From assembly GCF_013368755.1 (NCBI RefSeq), contig NC_049563.1:1364001-1428000 (forward strand): DNA of 64,000 nt. The letters are read 5' to 3'. A model generated the notes under the pieces. That model was not told the DNA's origin. It searched no databases and was given only the letters and a program-made list of their open reading frames with translations. Below, piece after piece: positions 10,742 to 22,729 of the stretch. Source of the stretch: Talaromyces rugulosus (taxonomy: Eukaryota > Ascomycota > Eurotiomycetes > Eurotiales > Trichocomaceae). Position 1 is the stretch's first letter, and each line of letters begins with the position of its first letter. The translations under genes and the position numbers were made by a program.

Positions 10742-12120
10742 TTAAATTGCGTGTCCTATCGACGTAGAGAAATCATTTTTTCTCACCGTTCCCAAGCCCT
10801 GAGATTCCTCATCACCCCGGCCACCGCTATTGGACCCGGACGCCGTCTCATCTTCACTCCCAATTTCCTCAAAATCACTATGTCTCTTGCTGATGACCTT
10901 AGCACCGCTTCCACTTCCTCCCGTCCTGCCGCTGAGAACTGACATCGGAGTCCTAGCTCGGAATGAAGATGCCGAGTGCCCAACGTACGGCGAATTTAAC
11001 TCATGGGTATTATTATTCGTTCTGGTACCATGAGAATATTCCCGGCTCCTATTAAAAGGGCGAAGGAGGGGGCGAATGCATGGAATTGACGTGGTAATGA
11101 TGACAAGATAGGTTTCGATGTATAGCCACCGTTCGAGATTGACGGTTGCCATGGTTGGATCACTGCTTGCGCTGGCCAGGACATGGATCTGGACCGTTTT
11201 GACGATCGATGCAGCCATTGCACTAGATTTCTTTTTGTTAGATCTTTGTATGACACATTTTCAATGAAGGCACGTCAATGGATTTCAAATGGTCTAATGA
11301 CTTACAAGATACCGAGACCAAGGAGGACGATTAACCCTAGTTTGACCTGGAGCTTCAAATTCAAGTGCCAAAAGACATAGGTTGAGAAAGCAGCGAGATA
11401 GAGATCTGTTGCTGAGTTGAATGCTAGATTCAAAAAATCACATGTGTTAATTACTCCGATCAACTGGTTGCTCGCAAGCGCAAGGGGGGAAAAATGACTT
11501 ACATCCTTCAAAGTACCCATAATAAGTCTGAACACGCAAATCCCAGCAGTTTCCAGAGTTATCCAAATCAGACCAGATAGCGGAAGCATGGCCCGGACAT
11601 TGCAAAAAGATAATTAGAATGAAGAGCACATTGATGATGATCTGCGCGACCATGAGAGCCCAGAGAATGACTCTCCATTGCTTTCTGGCAGCCAATAGGC
11701 CGTTGATCAGAACAATAAATGCTATTCGCCCCATGACGCCACCGCATATTCCAAACGTCTGCCCCAGATAGTCATACATGATGACAGTGGAAACATCAGA
11801 TACCGTACCGACAGAGCGGCCATAGCCATGCAGGACGGCCACAGTGATGATAGCAGATCCAATGAGAGACAAACACTGTTATACAACAAATATCAGTTTA
11901 TTTTCCGGTGGAAATTATCAACTCCTGTTTCGAGCGGGAAAAAGGCACTAACCAAGGCAAATGTCATGAGTATGTCATCCCACCCGAGTTTTCGAATTCG
12001 GATCTTTGCAAGTATTCGCAAAATCATGACCATAATGGAAACCCCTGCAAATGCCCACATATCTCGCAGCAGAGGTGGGCCAGCATTGTGGCTAGAGCCT
12101 TCGGTCGAGGCCGCCGGCAT
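10742..12120 (-). CDS. Fungal rhodopsin-domain (PTH11-like) seven-helix membrane protein
   Basis: Exons 11953-12120, 11503-11875, 11306-11423 and 10742-11222 (minus) join to 379 aa. The order of features matches the fungal 'integral membrane protein' rhodopsin-like domain: an N-terminal helix with RIRKLGWDDILMTFAL (the usual LGxDD motif after helix 1), then about six further hydrophobic segments. A short loop with the two conserved cysteines (FLQCPGH and NCWDLR) follows, with FNSATDLYLAAF, and then a hydrophilic C-terminal tail rich in S, G and E (about 300-379). Some members (Pth11) sense surfaces, but most have no known ligand. Introns are 77-83 nt. The tail ends at TSIGHAI. The function of this copy is unknown. 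Confidence 0.87.
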
Positions 12121-13149
12121 GATTTGTATCAGCGCGTTAGGGCTATTCGGATGTTCATGCTTTGGCTCGGGTCAGTGGGAAACCAAGTCAAATAAGCAAA
12201 TTTTTGGATAGAACATTCTATCTATTGAATTAAATCAAGGAAACAAAAGGCATTATGACATTTTTCCATTATTTCACCCTCGTGGCCACCGCCGCCGTAT
12301 AGATCTCGCCATGCAGTTTGGTTATCCACCCAATCACCGGTCATCGGAGACCTCCGCTCTGTCAATCCCACGCGATCAAGCCAGCAACAAATGCTGATAG
12401 GTCAGGCACGACGATTTTTCGATATCTGCCATGCCACTCTTGATAATGGACGGAATTTTGATTGGGTTTTGTCCAAATCTGGGTTCTGATGTTATCTCGC
12501 TGGGGAAGCCTGCGATATATGAGTTCGGGGGTCTCCATGTGTTCGCCTGCCTTGATAAAGCTAGTTTACGACCAAAGTATACAGACTAACAAATTTTCCT
12601 TTGTTTTCCCCATAGTATATTCACTTGCTCTGGAGATAGCAGCTGCCCGGGGCTGACTTTTTTTCTTCTCGGGTAATTCTGCGCGTGTGTATCCGCCTAC
12701 GATGGTTGGCTTTATCGCTTCATCTCTTCTAATTAACTATTACATCGCATTCTGGAAGCGTAGTTGTGAATTTAAATCGCACCTCATCTACACAAAAATA
12801 TCATTTACGTCCAATATTTTGTTACTTATATCTTCAGCATTGAGGTCATCATGACTTTTTTCGAGTCTGTCCCAAGCGATTTCTTATGCACCTACTAGAT
12901 TTCAACACTTTAAACACGATTGCTCAGATCGATAGCATGTTTCTATTTTCAGTGTTCACTAAAAACCCAAATTTGTATAAGCACGGAGTGAACAGAGGTA
13001 AATAAGACGGCAAGCTTGGCATTAGTATGTATAAGTCCACCCCAGGGCTACCAGTGACATTTTACGTGTAGAGCACAGCCTCGACATTACACTACAACTT
13101 CGATAATTCTTCACTTTACATGTGTCCATGGGACAGTTCACCGATATGT
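12121..13149. other. Intergenic region
   Basis: About 1 kb between the rhodopsin-domain gene (5' end) and the dihydroxyacetone kinase gene (3' end). It contains the former's promoter and the latter's 3' UTR. Short frames exist, but none shows splice structure or a recognisable motif. Confidence 0.5.
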
Positions 13150-15315
13150 TTATTCCAATCCTTTTAGAATTCCCTCCAGCACACTTACCAACCCCACTGA
13201 CCCGGGATCAGGGACAGCTTGGTTTTCCATAATGTCAGCATTCACATAGCTAGCCCGGCCAAGAAGTGCTTTCATTGACACGGTGCTCTCGGACCCCTTT
13301 TTAGCGGCGTCAATGGCTGTCTTGAGGTTTTTCTTCTCCGAAAAGTCGGTAACAAATGGGATCAATGAATCTACCAAGGTTCGATGACCCTTTCTCGCAG
13401 GCGTGTACCGATACAGGGTATCCAAACTTCGCTGCAAGGATTCCGAAATGATGCCAGCAGTGTCTTGAGACTCGGATGAAAGCGAGTTTAGGTAGTTCGA
13501 CATGGCTCGGAGAAAGATGGCGTATATAGCCCCTGATGTTCCTCCCATGTGTCTCTCAACAATTTCTGAGATTTTGTGAAGAAAGGAACCAAGGCCAACC
13601 GCCTCTTGCGAGCCAAGGTCAATGTTTGCGATGATAGCTTGCACGATCCCATTAGTGCCAGTGCGTTAGTCCTTGCGCGAGTCTACCACTTACCATTGAT
13701 GCCCCCTAAGAGTGTTGTTCCACAGTCTCCGTCTCCAACAGTTGTGTCGTACGATGTAATCAGTGGTTCGGCGCTCTGAACGGACTTTTGAATGCCAGCA
13801 AGAACGCTTTGAAGCTGCGACCTCGGAACTTGGATTTTTATGTTAGTTGTTACGCAATATCGCACCAGGTGTTGTTTTCTGCTTTAACTTACCTTGAATT
13901 CCCTTGGTGAATTCTTCCACGGACCTTCCCGTGGAGTTTTCCTGTTGTAGGCAGCGCCTTGCGGCAGTAGAGCTGGCATGTGGATGTACATTCCGTGGCC
14001 ACGAGGGTGCATTTGTTGAGGCTTGGAGAAATCCTTCTATTTCTTCATCCAGTTTAAACAAAGTTATTGAAAACCCTGGGCCATCCAAGGATGAAAGAAG
14101 ACTGTCTGCCAATGTGTATTGGATCTGGAGACCAGCATCTGTTACCTGGCGGATGACCTCATCCAGAATCGCATTCAGCTCTAGCAAGCTTAGGCCACCT
14201 AGGTTGTTGACCAAAAGTGCGACTCTATCACCAGGCTGGGGATACCATGTTGTTGGGAAAGGTTTCAGCAGCGCTTGCAGCATTACCGAAACGGTCGTCT
14301 CTAGCGATCCCAGCTTTCCACGTACAACTCCGGGCTCGTTGTGGATTCCTAGAAATATCGGAAGTTAGTGAGTCCCATTAGAAGTAAAAGTAAAATGTGT
14401 ATACCCATTCCAAATTCCATCTCATCACCTGGGAACGCCTCTTGCTGGGCTTCACGCCCTGGAACGCTTGATCTACCAAGGCTCACACCCATGGAGACCA
14501 CCGAGTCGGCTGCTTTTTGAGCAACGCGCGTAACAGCAGCTAGGTCCATTCTAGATTCAATTAGTAGGAAACTCCATTTGTGCCAGTCTCAGAGACTAGA
14601 GAGAAATATCATACCCGGCGGCCGCAGCTGCACCCGCAATCTTATGCACGAAAACAGTCCCTGCCAGACCCCGGCGTCCAACTAGTCCAGGATCAACTAT
14701 AGAGACATCATCTTGGACTACAACCATGTTTACTTGGAGCCCCTCGGCCTTGGCTGATTCCGCGGCAAGACCAAAATTTAGTCTGTCTCCGGTGTAGTTC
14801 TTCACAATCATGAGAATTCTGGGAAGCGTTTAGTTGAATTGATTTCATAATCCAGCAATTTATCAGGTGTAAAACACTTACCCACGAGGCGCTGGAAGGG
14901 CTCTCAACCCAGCAAGGATCTGAGATGCCGATGGCGATGCAAAGACATTACCCGAGACAGCAACATCCAACATGCCTTCTCCAATGAATCCAGTATGAGC
15001 TGGTTCATGGCCGGATCCGCCACCTGCTATTAATATAACCTTGTCAAAAGAAGACTGGGGCTTATGGAAGACAACTACAGCATTATTAGCGGGGTGGCTC
15101 TCTGATACATATGTGTGTGGCTAGGATAACATTGTAAACATACCCAGGTTGGATTCATCAAAGTAAAGAGACGAGTTGACTGAAATTTGAGCTCGTAGAG
15201 CATTATGAACAAGGTTGCCAATGTCGCTGACAAAATGCTTTTCTGTAATCCCGCCATTTGAGTGAGCTAAATGTTAAACCTACATAAGGGTAAATATCCA
15301 CGAACCTGGCGCCAT
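13150..15315 (-). CDS. Dihydroxyacetone kinase (ATP-dependent, DhaK-DhaL fusion)
   Basis: Phosphorylates dihydroxyacetone to DHAP, a step of glycerol and methanol-type metabolism and of detoxification. Eight exons (15306-15315, 15144-15242, 14882-15074, 14615-14818, 14405-14550, 13893-14348, 13694-13828, 13150-13637) join to 576 aa, the usual size of fungal single-chain kinases. The first coding exon is only 10 nt (ATG plus 7). The DhaK part has [15 protein letters not shown] (54-68); its histidine binds the substrate carbonyl covalently in this family. A linker follows at about 345-370. The DhaL part starts near 370 and carries [12 protein letters not shown], the aspartates that hold Mg-ATP, and later [13 protein letters not shown]. 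All expected catalytic residues are present. No targeting signal is seen, so it is probably cytosolic. Confidence 0.93.
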
Positions 15316-16469
15316 GATGATTGAAACTCTGTATACTGTCAATGCTGCAGGGGTGTGTGAAACTTCGAATTTACTTTAGGAAAAAAACTCTTTTCATTTT
15401 ACTACATCCTGTTCTTAAACCGCCCTGGCTAACGTTTTGCACCGGAAACCTGCCGGAAAATTGAAATATTTCAAGTAAATGGCTCCTCCCACGGCGGGAA
15501 CACCGGTCCACATACGTTGATTATCTCGGTTACTATTCGTCTTTGAGCACTGTGTCTTATATTACCAATTGACAGATCGAGGCGATAGTATTTCTAAAGT
15601 TGCGGGGTAGAGCATTCCAGACCTATTAGCTCAAGACTTGGAAGGTTGGACGATTACGATTAGTACGAAGATGCCTCTCTATTGGCCAGCATCGCGTTAT
15701 GGTTGGCCGCACTGACACTTAGCATTTCAGCCAACCCCAAAAGCTCGGAAATAGTTTCAAATGCCAGAAGTTGTAAAAATTAAATAAAATACATTATACA
15801 AGTTGCAACTCTGGCTTATATCTCTCCCGAAAAGCTGTAGGGCTTATACATTCGTGCCTGGATCAAAACTTCAAGCAATTGTCCACATTTTCTTCCTGAG
15901 TAGCCCAAATAACCTGAAGAGCAGCGCACGAGCTCAACTCTCCGATACGAGTCAGGCGGGGATACATCAGTCCGTCTTTTTTCTCGGCGTCTGGGCACAG
16001 CTTCCCCCGCGGCGAAAACCATGCTTACGGTGACATGGCTAGTCTTACAGATGATAGATTCAAGGCCGATCCCGGGAAACACGTACATAATTATTCTTTG
16101 GCTATAATGATATGTCTTATTCTAGTAGGTTACTAAGTCAAATGGCGAGCCAGATGCGAAGTCGTTGGTGTTCACAGCGGCATCCTCTTATGTGCACTCG
16201 GACTTGGAGATAGGGTTAGACAAGGGGACAATTATCGATGACAAGCCAAAAAAAATGAGCTTGCCTCCTTGCCATTTAAGCCAAGGTATTTAAATACTCC
16301 ACTATCTGTTAGGCTACTCCAACTCCAGCGGACCCTAGGCCGAAGAAGACAGCCCTGTGGTCCCTCGGAGCTACCCCCGACTCTTTGACAGCACTAATTA
16401 TCCAACCTATAATAACAGTGCCGGTCCCTTGGGTATCGTCATTGAACATGGTGTATTTTGGCGCATAGC
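15316..16469. other. Intergenic region upstream of dihydroxyacetone kinase
   Basis: About 1.15 kb with the kinase promoter at its left end. Short frames on both strands (for example 15803-16088) lack motifs and splice logic. I see no gene. Confidence 0.45.
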
Positions 16470-16620
16470 TCTAGTATCCACTGTTAGAGGAAGAAGTTCA
16501 GCCCACTGCCAACGAGCTATTGAAGGCAGGAAACAGTGGTAACATGGTTTGTGTTGCCAGTATGAGCGGATATGTTTCGAACAAGATGGACTCGATATTC
16601 TGAGAAAAGAGTCATCCGCC
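16470..16620 (+). pseudogene. Possible relic of a short-chain dehydrogenase
   Basis: The frame through 16500-16590 reads LLKAGNSGNMVCVASM then SGYVSNK, which resembles the strand and catalytic-serine region of sorbitol-type short-chain dehydrogenases (GS(I/L)V..ASMSG). Frames to either side are broken by stops and no cofactor motif is found. If real, it is a decayed fragment. The similarity rests on about 20 residues, so confidence is low. Confidence 0.25.
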
Positions 16621-17316
16621 TAATCATAAAAACAGGAGTCGATAGTACCGGTAATAACTCCTTCGGGGCTGCTGCTCACCAACATGCAACAAAACAAACT
16701 AAGAAATGCAAACGACGCACCATTTGCAATCGGGAGCCATCGGTCCTGCCCCTTGACCTCGAATCCACCTAGGCCTTGTCCGCTGGGGTCCAGGTATTTA
16801 ACCACCGAATGGGGCTCTCGCAAAGCCATACCCCTTGTGCGGGTTAACTCGCTATTCCTGGTTATATTCGTACAGCTGCTAACGCCGAGCCTCTTGATAA
16901 ACCTGGAATAGAGTTCCAATGGATTGGCGATAACATGCTATATCGACTAAACACTGTCGATGAATTCAGAGCTCTAGTTCTGTTTATGCTCGGGGATTAT
17001 AGAAGTTTCATGACTGCCGCTGGCTGATACATACTACCGCGGCTTCCTGGAGAAGATATCTGCCTCAGGCCACTCGTCAATCACGTGGAAGCAAACAAAG
17101 AAACCAGTTCTATTAATCGAACCACACAAATCTTGCTCTCACACACAAGCGAGTCAATTTCAAGTCAGGGGGTCCAGGGTTGAGTTTTCCCCAGTCTAAT
17201 TCCATTATTGTCGATCGTCCTTATCGACAGATTTGACTTTATAAGGAGCTAGCTTCTTTATAACCATATTCGTTTAATTTGAATCGGCATAATGTCAACA
17301 CATTCAAGATGATACC

Positions 17317-18188
17317 ATGGAGGAAAGGGACTACCACCTCCTGCTCGTCCTTGGTGCTGCTTTCTATCCGAGCAGAGCTCGAGAAGCGACTACATCATAT
17401 TTAATGCGGTCAACCAAAAACCCTTGTTCGAGGAAATTGGTGATTTCGATGGTTATACGCTATCCTCGAAGTGATTTTAATCAAGCTGCTACTCACGACC
17501 GGAGTTTCAAACTCCCCGGACTTCCAAATTGGAATAAAACCAGGGGGGGCCATGAATGGCAGATCAGTCCCTTTAGAGCAGCTCATATGCCATTGAAGGG
17601 AACAACCAACTGGAGAGGTACGATAAGCACTAGTTATCGGGACTGCCTTTTCACTGTTGAGATTCCGACCAGAAACTTCAAGGATTGTATCCGCCGGTGG
17701 CCCTCGAAGACACAACTCAACGACACAAAAAAAGCACTGTGTCGTCACGATTTCAATCAACCAGAGGAGCGAGCATTAACGCTGTTGATAACACTTCCGG
17801 TGAAGTGTTATTCGGCTGGCAACCCGTGTTCTATCTCGGAGTGAAAAATGGGTTGTAAATCCCAGACCAAAGAGAACGTATCGGACCGTTTTTGACACAA
17901 AGTGAAAAGGAGGGGAATATTCGCGCTACAAATACCGAATCACTGGTGATTGGGTTCGAGAAAGTGTTTCTTATGCAACCAGCGGGGAAGGAAGATGATT
18001 TTACTTTTGACACGGAAGAGTTGATGAGGATGGGAGCAGAGATATCAATTGAGATGCACATCTCCGGCCATCTGCATGAGGGAATTTGTGGTATAAACTA
18101 TAAACTTATGATGGTTACACGACTACGCATGATACCCCGCAGCACCCATGTAGAGCTGAAAGAAAGGAGTCGACCTGGACTCCGATAA
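17317..18188 (+). pseudogene. Unrecognised decayed gene
   Basis: Several gene-like pieces lie in different plus-strand frames: IGIKPGGAMNGRSVPLEQ near 17530, GEVLFGWQPVFYLG near 17800, and a longer piece at 17892-18188 with EELMRMGAEISIEMHI. Between them are stops and frame changes without splice sites that would repair them. This pattern suggests a protein-coding gene that has accumulated indels. I do not recognise the family. It sits just upstream of a P450 pseudogene, so the two may have decayed together. Confidence 0.3.
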
Positions 18189-18268
18189 AATACATTGCAA
18201 TAACCTTGTGGTGGCACTTGAGATATTCTCAATAAAATCTCAAGGTACCAGTTATTCTACTTGATAAA

Positions 18269-20330
18269 ATGAAAGAATATACCCCCTTGATTTCGCTCTG
18301 GGCCCAAACCATCATCTTGCTAGTCTATTTGATTCAACGATATCGCCGGCCCAAATTCATACGAGATCTCCCAGGTCCGCGAGGTAAGCTTCCAAACACA
18401 GCCGATTGTTCGCCATTCCCTAGATTCACAATGAGTTCCAATAGGCTATCCACTCATTGGCAACTACATCGATTTCCCAAAATCCCATCCATGGCTGAAA
18501 TTCAAGGAATGGGGCGACACATACGGACCGATCTACCAACTCAAAGTCTTCGGTGTCACTTATGTCATCATCAACGACGCCGAAACCGCCGAAGAACTAC
18601 TCTCAGAGCGAGGCTTCAGGTACTCGGGCAGAAGCAATTTCGAAATGATCACGATGATGACTGGAGGCATGGATCTGGCCATCACGGCAATAAAGGCGAA
18701 GCCATGCAAGTACAATTGTCAATCTTCAACGTCGACTGTCCTCGCCTGCTGTTCTCTAAGTCCTGGACTGAAGCCGCAGAGAGCGAGTTCCCAGCCCCTG
18801 GATGTTGACCTTCACGACCCGTCTGACCTTCACGACCTGTCGGAACGAATCGATCTTTTCTCTTACTTTTATGGTCAACCGGCACGACGGATGGACTGAC
18901 ATTTTCTCATGAGTCAACTGATATGACCCGTCAAGACGGATTGATCTCGTTTTTTTTCTTCCTTATGTATTTCCACTACAAAATGTATGTAGCCGCAGCG
19001 AGGACGCTGCTTTTCTTTAGATAGTGGTATTTGTCACCAAACCGACCGACGCCCGTCCAACGACTACTGGAGACGCGGTCGCAAGTTTGCAGCCTCGGTG
19101 CTCGGATCGAATATGGTTCCCAAATGGGACCCGGTGCAAGCCCGCGAGGCAACACGCATGGTAGTCGATATGGTGTGTGACCCGACGAGGTATCAGTTCT
19201 GGTTGGAGCGAGCGTCGACTTGTGCTTCTGTTCGTCTGACGTTTGGGAAGAATTTGCCCGGCGCCGAGGAAGCCGAGTATCATACGCAAAGAATAACAGA
19301 GCGAATGCACGAAATCGAGCGTTTGTGTTTGCCCGGGGCGTATCTCGTTCATGATATTCCGGCATTGATGCATCTGCCTGAGTGGATGGCACCGTTTAAA
19401 CAAGAGGCCAAAAGATTGCACGAAGCCGAGTCCTCGTATTTCTACGGGTTGTTCCAATAGGCCACTGAGAGGTTTCGAAAAGGAATAGCTGAAAATCCGC
19501 CCTCGTTCGCTCGCTTCTGGTCCGAGAAAGACGACCACTACAACTTGGAGTGGAGGGAAGCGGCGTATGTTATTGCAACTCTGCATGGTGGCGGCTCCGG
19601 GACCACTTTGTCTACCATGCAAAGCTATTGCCTGGCCATGTGTCATTTTCCAGAGTGGCAGAAACGGCTTCATGATGAGATTGAACAGGTTGTAGGCTCC
19701 GAAAGAGCTCCTAACCTAGATGACATCGGAAATCTGCCGATCGTGAGGGCAGTATCCAAGGAACTCTTGCGGTGGAGGCCAGTCGTTCCCATCGGTGAGT
19801 TTAGTATCAAAGGAATCGCGCGCGTATTGTTCATCTTTCATCTAACAGCGAGAACAGGTATCCCACACCGTGTCGCCTTTGACGACGAATACGAAGGGTA
19901 TCGTATCCCCGCGGGCGCCCTCGTGGTTGCCAACCAGTGGGGAATCCATCGAGAAAAACAACTGTATCCCGATGGAGACGAGTTCGATCCCGAGAGATGG
20001 TTGGACATGTGGTATTCATCTACCTATGAACATCCCACAGCTAAATATCCCACGATCAGGAGATTTTCGGCGTTTGGGATTGGGCGTAGGATCTGCCCGG
20101 GCTATGACGTCGCAGAGCGTGCTCTTTTCATCCAGATAGCGTCTCTTGAATGGGCATGTCGGATTAAGAAGAAAAAGACAGTGAATGGGGAAGAAATCGC
20201 ATTGCCATTGTATGAGTATTCGAGCGGGGTGACTAGCCAGCCGTTGAATTTCCAGTTTGATGTCGAGCCTTATGAGGCGAGAAGAGTCGAGGTGTTGAAG
20301 AACGCCTGGGAGGAAGCCATTGATCTGTGA
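18269..20330 (+). pseudogene. Cytochrome P450 pseudogene
   Basis: The 5' exon (18269-18383) encodes a membrane anchor and the LPGPRG hinge. After an intron, 18445 onward gives YPLIGNYIDFPKSHPWLKF. Similarity stops near 18690 and resumes near 19043 with PSNDYWRRGRKF. The intervening 330 bases have stops in the P450 frame and no P450 motifs; they could be an insertion or an unusually long intron (a GT at 18711 and an AG at 19023 would keep the frame). A clear in-frame TAG lies at 19458-19460, between GLFQ and ATERFRKG. Downstream the gene looks intact: the ExxR in KELLRW, an intron at 19795-19857, then the haem loop FGIGRRICPG. The haem ligand survives, so the decay is recent, or the stop is bypassed or a sequencing error. 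The resemblance is to the fungal sterigmatocystin/aflatoxin-type oxidoreductase class of P450s. Confidence 0.82.
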
Positions 20331-20956
20331 TATAGACTGTGGTGGGTACTTTCAGGGGTAATAATCTTAGAGCAATTGACAAGGCAAGCAAGTTTTATGA
20401 TATATCATGATGATCTTTAATGCCGTAGTTCGTGATAACTGATAAGCGGAGATCAGATCCGAGGCCGGAGATCTCCAGGCGGCTAGCATCGGCCGACGCA
20501 AACATGCAAACAGCTGTCGCCATCATCATCATCGTGGAGCGCACACCGCAAGGTGGTTTCTATGTGTCAGAGACGATGGATCACCAGTATCATCGAGGGG
20601 TTCTCGTTCTGTCTGGTTCTGCACGCCCTATTCTAGATCAACTCGTGTCGCGCCCTTATCAAGACCGATAAGCGGATCCACCACATCGCTTTGTCCTGCT
20701 TTTTTGGACGTAGAACCGCCTGCAATTCGTCATACAACGTGAGTCACACGATATTTTTATCTATTGAAAGTGGATTATTTAAGTATTGTTTGACGGGTTT
20801 CTTTTTAATGTTTGTTGTTGTCTTGGCCGGTTCGTCTTTGCTCAAATAACGCGACCATTCCAGTCCACCTTGCCCCGCGCCACCTCGACATCATTCCACT
20901 ACTTCCTCGACATTTATTCCTCCTGGGCTCAGAGAGACAAGCTAGAAAGAATCCAG
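20331..20956. other. Intergenic region upstream of the aminotransferase
   Basis: 626 bases between the P450 relic and the aminotransferase start, holding the aminotransferase promoter and leader. The reading frame of the aminotransferase is open upstream to 20786, but that stretch is unlikely to be translated. No other gene is seen. Confidence 0.5.
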
Positions 20957-22729
20957 ATGACAATGAGTCCATCGGCGATTCCTGTCGACGTCCGGGGCGA
21001 GACCGACACCAGCGCCGTCGTCGTCCCCGATCCGCTGGCCATCAACGCGCTCGCCGCATGGCGCACCGACGGCGCTGTGCCCACGGGCACTGCAGCATTC
21101 TCGAGCAGCGACATGTTCAAGAGCCCTGCCTGTTTCACGCGACCCAAGGCCAAGCGATGGGACCATATTCTCTCGACCGAAGCCAAAGCCCGCAAGCCAT
21201 CTACGTTGAAAGCCGCCGCCGCATACCTCAAGAGACCGGGCATGATCTCGCTGGGCGGAGGGTTGCCATCGAGCGAGAATTTTCCATTCGAGGAGATCAG
21301 CGTCAAGGTGCCCAGCGCGCCGGGCTTTTCAGAGGAAGAGACCAAGAAGACGGGGAAGACACTGACGGCGGGCAAACATGATATCTCGGAGGGGAAGAGC
21401 TTACTGGGTAATGATTGCCCATACAACAAAAAGGGAAGACATTGGTAGCTAACTACAAAAAAGACTTGGAGGTAGGGCTCAACTACGGTCAATCGATGGG
21501 TTTTGCGCAACTGTTGCGCTTCGTTACAGAACACACCGAGGTTAGTGGCGAACAAAATGTCAATTTAGTAACGAGGGCTGACGCTGGCTCAGATTGTGCA
21601 CGCACCGCCATATGCCGACTGGCAGTGTTGTATGACGGTGGGCAGTACATATTCTTGGGACGCGACACTGAGAGTGCTATGCGAGCGGGGAGACTACATT
21701 CTCACAGAGGAATACTCGTTTGTCAGCGCTTTGGAGACGGCGGCACCGCTCGGCATCAAGGCTGCAGCCGTCACGATGGACGAACAGGGCCTGCGCGCAG
21801 ACGCCCTGGACGAAGTTCTTACGAATTGGGACGAAAAGGCCCGCGGTGCCCGCAAGCCTCATCTCCTTTACACAGTTCCGTCCGGACAGAACCCGACGGG
21901 AGCAACTCAGGGCGCGGAGCGGCGCGCAGAAGTATACAAGGTCTGCCAGAAGCATGACGTCTACATCGTCGAGGACGAACCCTACTACTTCCTGCAAATG
22001 CAGCCCTACAAAGCCAATGTACCACCCCCGTCCAGCCGTGAAGAGTTCCTCAAATTGTTACTGCCGTCTTTCCTCAAACTTGACGTCGATGGGCGAGTCT
22101 TGCGATTGGATTCATTCTCAAAGGTGCTTGCCCCGGGCTCGCGCGTCAGTTGGATCGTCGGGGCGGAGCAGTTGTTGGAACGATTTATGCGCCATTTCGA
22201 AACGTCAGTGCAGAACCCGAGTGGGTTTTCGCAGATTCCGTTTTTCAAACTTCTTGACGAGGAATGGGGCCATGCCGGCTATATCGACTGGCTAGTGCAC
22301 TTGCGTCTCGAGTACACGCGTCGTCGTGATGATATGCTCCACGCCTGCGAGAAATACTTGCCTCAGGAGATCACCAGCTGGGAGCCTCCCTCGGCGGGCA
22401 TGTTTGTATGTCTTCCTTCCAATAACTCCTAAACCTGAAACGTTTGCTGATGATTGTTTGTTTGTTGATAGCACTGGATCGAAGTGTCCTGGAAGAAGCA
22501 CCCGGGTTTTGCCAAGGGACAATCGCATGCGGACATTGAAGAAGCCATTTTCACGGCGTCGGTCGATCGCGGCTCATTGCTTTCTCGCGGCAGCTGGTTC
22601 CGAGCAGACCACAGCATCCCAGAAGACAAGATGTTTTTCCGGGCAACATATGCAGCAGCGCCAGCCGATAAAATTGACGAGGCAATAAAGCGGTTCTCAG
22701 AAGCGTTGCGGGCGGAGTTTTCTCTATAG
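20957..22729 (+). CDS. Aromatic/2-aminoadipate-type aminotransferase (Aro8-like)
   Basis: PLP-dependent class I/II aminotransferase of the fungal Aro8 group, which interconverts aromatic amino acids (or 2-aminoadipate) and their 2-oxo acids. Exons 20957-21407, 21464-21540, 21593-22405 and 22472-22729 join to 532 aa. Landmarks are MISLGGGLPSSENFPF near the N-terminus, LNYGQSMGFAQLL, the substrate/cofactor asparagine in TVPSGQNPTGAT, VEDEPYYF (cofactor aspartate), and the Schiff-base lysine in DSFSKVLAPGSRVSW (K353). Introns of 56, 52 and 66 nt have GT-AG ends. The second ATG at 20963 would remove two residues. The first about 60 residues are variable. Fungi carry several paralogues, so a housekeeping versus pathway role cannot be decided. 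It lies directly downstream of the P450 relic. Confidence 0.92.

Noticed and set aside
10751..10942. Plus-strand frames within the rhodopsin-domain gene and similar shadows elsewhere
   Set aside because: They lie inside recognised exons on the other strand and have no support of their own.
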